Assembly: GCA_020348365.1 (NCBI GenBank) | Contig: CP070749.1 | Coordinates: 653,044-667,524, forward strand | Reading direction: 5' to 3' | DNA from: Candidatus Bathyarchaeota archaeon | Lineage (GTDB): Archaea; Thermoproteota; Bathyarchaeia; Bathyarchaeales; Bathyarchaeaceae | DNA length: 14,481 bases | In this document: positions 12,937 through 14,481 of the stretch, in pieces | Position numbering within the stretch: position 1 is the stretch's first letter | Layout of the letters: each line of letters opens with the position of its first letter | Notes under the pieces: generated by a model | What the model saw: only the letters and a program-made list of their open reading frames with translations | The model's database searches: none | What the model was told of the DNA's origin: nothing | Position numbers and translations under genes: made by a program

Positions 12937-14313
12937 CTAGTGGAGCATCATTTTTTCTTCGTACTTTCTGAGGTGTTCAGCGGCTTCTCCTATGTCCATG
13001 AAGAGTCTGTCGACCTTCTCCACATCGGCGGCAGACACTTTCTTACGCTTCATCGTCCTAGAGTTTTGTGCGGCTAGACTGAGTATCTGAACTGAGTATC
13101 TTAGTGAGCTTTTGGCTCCGACCTCGGTCAGTTTTTCCAAGGCTTTCTTCTCAAGTTTAACATTTTCTTCCTCAGACCTTATGCGTAGTATCTCACCTAT
13201 GCTCTCCGGATCGTACTGGTGGGTTGCTATGATTACGGAGCGATCGATCAAGTCTAGGGGGAAGCCCATGGGACTCTTCACGTCGGTGCCTCGGATGGTG
13301 GTGACGCCTCGATTGGTGGCTAGAATAATTATGGGAACCAATTCACTTTCTATGGCTCTGCCTAAGAAACTGAAAGCCTCCAGATCCAAGAGATGAGAGT
13401 CATCGATGAACAAGACCCCGGGATGAATGAAGGCCTTACCCTCATCTACGAGTTTCTTAACGGATTCATCCACTGCGGTGCGAACCTCCATGTCTATCTC
13501 CTTGACTTCTGAGCCACCCATAAACATGGAAAAGATCCCGCCTCCAAATCTTCTACGGGCATTAATCCCATCCATATCTGCCAGAGTTAGAGTGTACACA
13601 AATTCCTTCTCTTTCATCACTTCACCTGAGGGTTTAGGGATTTTCTTGCGGGTATCCACATCATATGCTTTGCCTTTGGCACTTTCTAGGCTTAACCCTA
13701 AATTCGCAACTCTCCCTGTTTCAGCGTCGATTTGGATCACACTTCCCTCGGAGATGTTTTCCTGCATAATCTGTTGGGCGATGCTGGCTCCAGCCTCTAT
13801 GGTTTTTTCCTCCTTTTTGGTCTTCAGTGTTAGGCGTATGCTCTCAGGAACTTTCTGGTATGGATTGTAGGGATGAGCAGCGGTCTTTATGTCGATCGCT
13901 GTGAGTTCGCCTTCGTAGACTTTTCGCATCTCATGAATCTCCACCCCAATACACTTCCTTATGGCTTCTAGGAGAACTTCTGTTTTCTTCCGTACGCTAC
14001 TATAGACTTCGCTGCCACTCATCTGAATAAAAGGCACATTTGCACCAAGTTCGCGAGAAACGGCAACAGCTATGGCGGTCTTGCCAGTTCCTGGAGGTCC
14101 CGCTAAGATGATAGTCTTGCCGCTGAGTTTTCCCTCCTTAATCATTTGAACAATTAGGCCAGCCGCCTCCCTTGCTCTCTCTTGACCTACCATTCCATCT
14201 TTCACCTTAACTGCATTCAGATTTTCGTCGAGACCTAGTCCTTTTACGTGGGTGTGAGCTCCTATTCTCTCAAAACGCCGGACCTTACTCGGGACCTCCC
14301 TAATCGCAGTCAT
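12937..14313 (-). CDS. TIP49/RuvB-like AAA+ ATPase
   Basis: A 458-residue archaeal homologue of eukaryotic RuvBL1/RuvBL2 (TIP49), hexameric AAA+ ATPases of chromatin remodelling and snoRNP assembly; the archaeal role is not settled. Seen: VKVKDGMVGQERAREAAG (36-52), Walker A GPPGTGKT (72-79), the family-specific OB-like insertion (about 125-290), Walker B LFIDDSHLLD (301-310), sensor 1 ATNRG (Asn334), RGTDVKSP, IDR (357-358) and sensor 2 LRY (Arg405), then a C-terminal helical lid ending KYEEKM. The Walker B acidic pair is Asp-Asp (304-305) where the family usually has Asp-Glu. The ATG at 14313 has AAGGTG 5 bases upstream and a TATA box 55 bases upstream. Length and all domains are normal, so the gene looks intact. 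It stands alone. Confidence 0.92.
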   Translation of the reverse strand: MTAIREVPSKVRRFERIGAHTHVKGLGLDENLNAVKVKDGMVGQERAREAAGLIVQMIKEGKLSGKTIILAGPPGTGKTAIAVAVSRELGANVPFIQMSGSEVYSSVRKKTEVLLEAIRKCIGVEIHEMRKVYEGELTAIDIKTAAHPYNPYQKVPESIRLTLKTKKEEKTIEAGASIAQQIMQENISEGSVIQIDAETGRVANLGLSLESAKGKAYDVDTRKKIPKPSGEVMKEKEFVYTLTLADMDGINARRRFGGGIFSMFMGGSEVKEIDMEVRTAVDESVKKLVDEGKAFIHPGVLFIDDSHLLDLEAFSFLGRAIESELVPIIILATNRGVTTIRGTDVKSPMGFPLDLIDRSVIIATHQYDPESIGEILRIRSEEENVKLEKKALEKLTEVGAKSSLRYSVQILSLAAQNSRTMKRKKVSAADVEKVDRLFMDIGEAAEHLRKYEEKMMLH

Positions 14314-14363
14314 AACAACACCTTATTGAATGACGAATTTTCAACTCATGAAAGCAGAAAGCA

Positions 14364-14372
14364 TAATATAAG
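14364..14372 (-). promoter_or_regulatory. TATA box of the TIP49 gene
   Basis: The minus strand reads CTTATATTA, predicting a start near 14342 and a leader of about 28 bases containing the AAGGTG ribosome site. Confidence 0.5.
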
Positions 14373-14444
14373 AATTTTCGAAAGGAACCCGTCCTCTTCC
14401 CAAGATTTTTCTGAGATAAACTCACGCAAGCACAAGCCTCCACC

Positions 14445-14455
14445 CATGCATGCAT
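14445..14455. repeat. GCATGCAT element, copy 3 (upstream of TIP49)
   Basis: CATGCATGCAT contains GCATGCAT (14448-14455), about 80 bases upstream of the TIP49 TATA box. The rest of 14314-14481 shows no gene. Confidence 0.35.
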
Positions 14456-14481
14456 CAAATAGGCCTGCAACAAATAGTGCA

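Noticed and set aside
12727..13077. 116-codon open frame on the plus strand across the RDD and TIP49 ends
   Set aside because: It spans the antisense of two real genes and the gap between them; the protein has no recognisable pattern.
13427..13870. 147-codon open frame on the plus strand, opposite TIP49
   Set aside because: It lies wholly antisense to the conserved TIP49 gene, and its composition is what that gene's complement gives; no domain or ribosome site supports it.

Overview
The window is archaeal chromosome. It carries a C-terminal part of an Orc1/Cdc6 initiator, a Trm5-type tRNA methyltransferase with a Trm112-like protein, a UbiA-family enzyme of the ether-lipid type (digeranylgeranylglyceryl phosphate synthase-like), a TIP49/RuvB-like AAA+ ATPase, a secreted beta-propeller protein and a free-standing EMAP-type tRNA-binding domain. 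Many starts are TTG or GTG, TATA-like boxes lie about 26-30 bases before probable transcript starts, and several messages look leaderless. The protein style resembles the Bathyarchaeia/TACK lineages; that placement is inference from recall, not a search.

Layout. (1) 2-1690, plus strand: truncated orc1/cdc6, an overlapping small winged-helix regulator and moaC, probably one transcript. (2) 1759-5251, minus strand: a DUF5752-like protein, a membrane-anchored beta-propeller protein, a winged-helix regulator with two membrane helices, and a polytopic membrane protein. (3) 5439-8425, plus strand: a phosphoglucosamine/phosphomanno-mutase (GlmM type), then a protein with the fold of a UDP-sugar dehydrogenase but without its catalytic residues. 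(4) 8406-9603, minus strand: trm112-like and trm5-like genes. (5) 9727-11256: a sugar-phosphate nucleotidyltransferase (plus), a GNAT acetyltransferase (minus) and a tRNA-binding OB-fold protein (plus). (6) 11258-14313, minus strand: UbiA prenyltransferase, a zinc-ribbon/RDD membrane protein, and the TIP49 ATPase. The last 168 bases hold the TIP49 promoter and no gene.

Working together: GlmM and the nucleotidyltransferase could act in nucleotide-sugar synthesis for glycans; the dehydrogenase-like protein beside GlmM may bind a nucleotide sugar or NAD without oxidising it. Trm5 and Trm112 belong to tRNA/translation-factor methylation. The regulator with membrane helices, the membrane protein and the propeller form an envelope-facing block. 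Convergent gene pairs are packed with gaps of 1 and 8 bases and one overlap of 20 bases.

The most unusual items are the catalytically stripped dehydrogenase homologue, the Walker B Glu-to-Asp change in TIP49, the replaced sensor-1 Asn in Cdc6, a GCATGCAT element upstream of three consecutive minus-strand genes, TCTAGA sites around two adjacent promoters, and a tandem hairpin in the 2155-2301 gap. I found no rRNA, tRNA, CRISPR array or insertion sequence.
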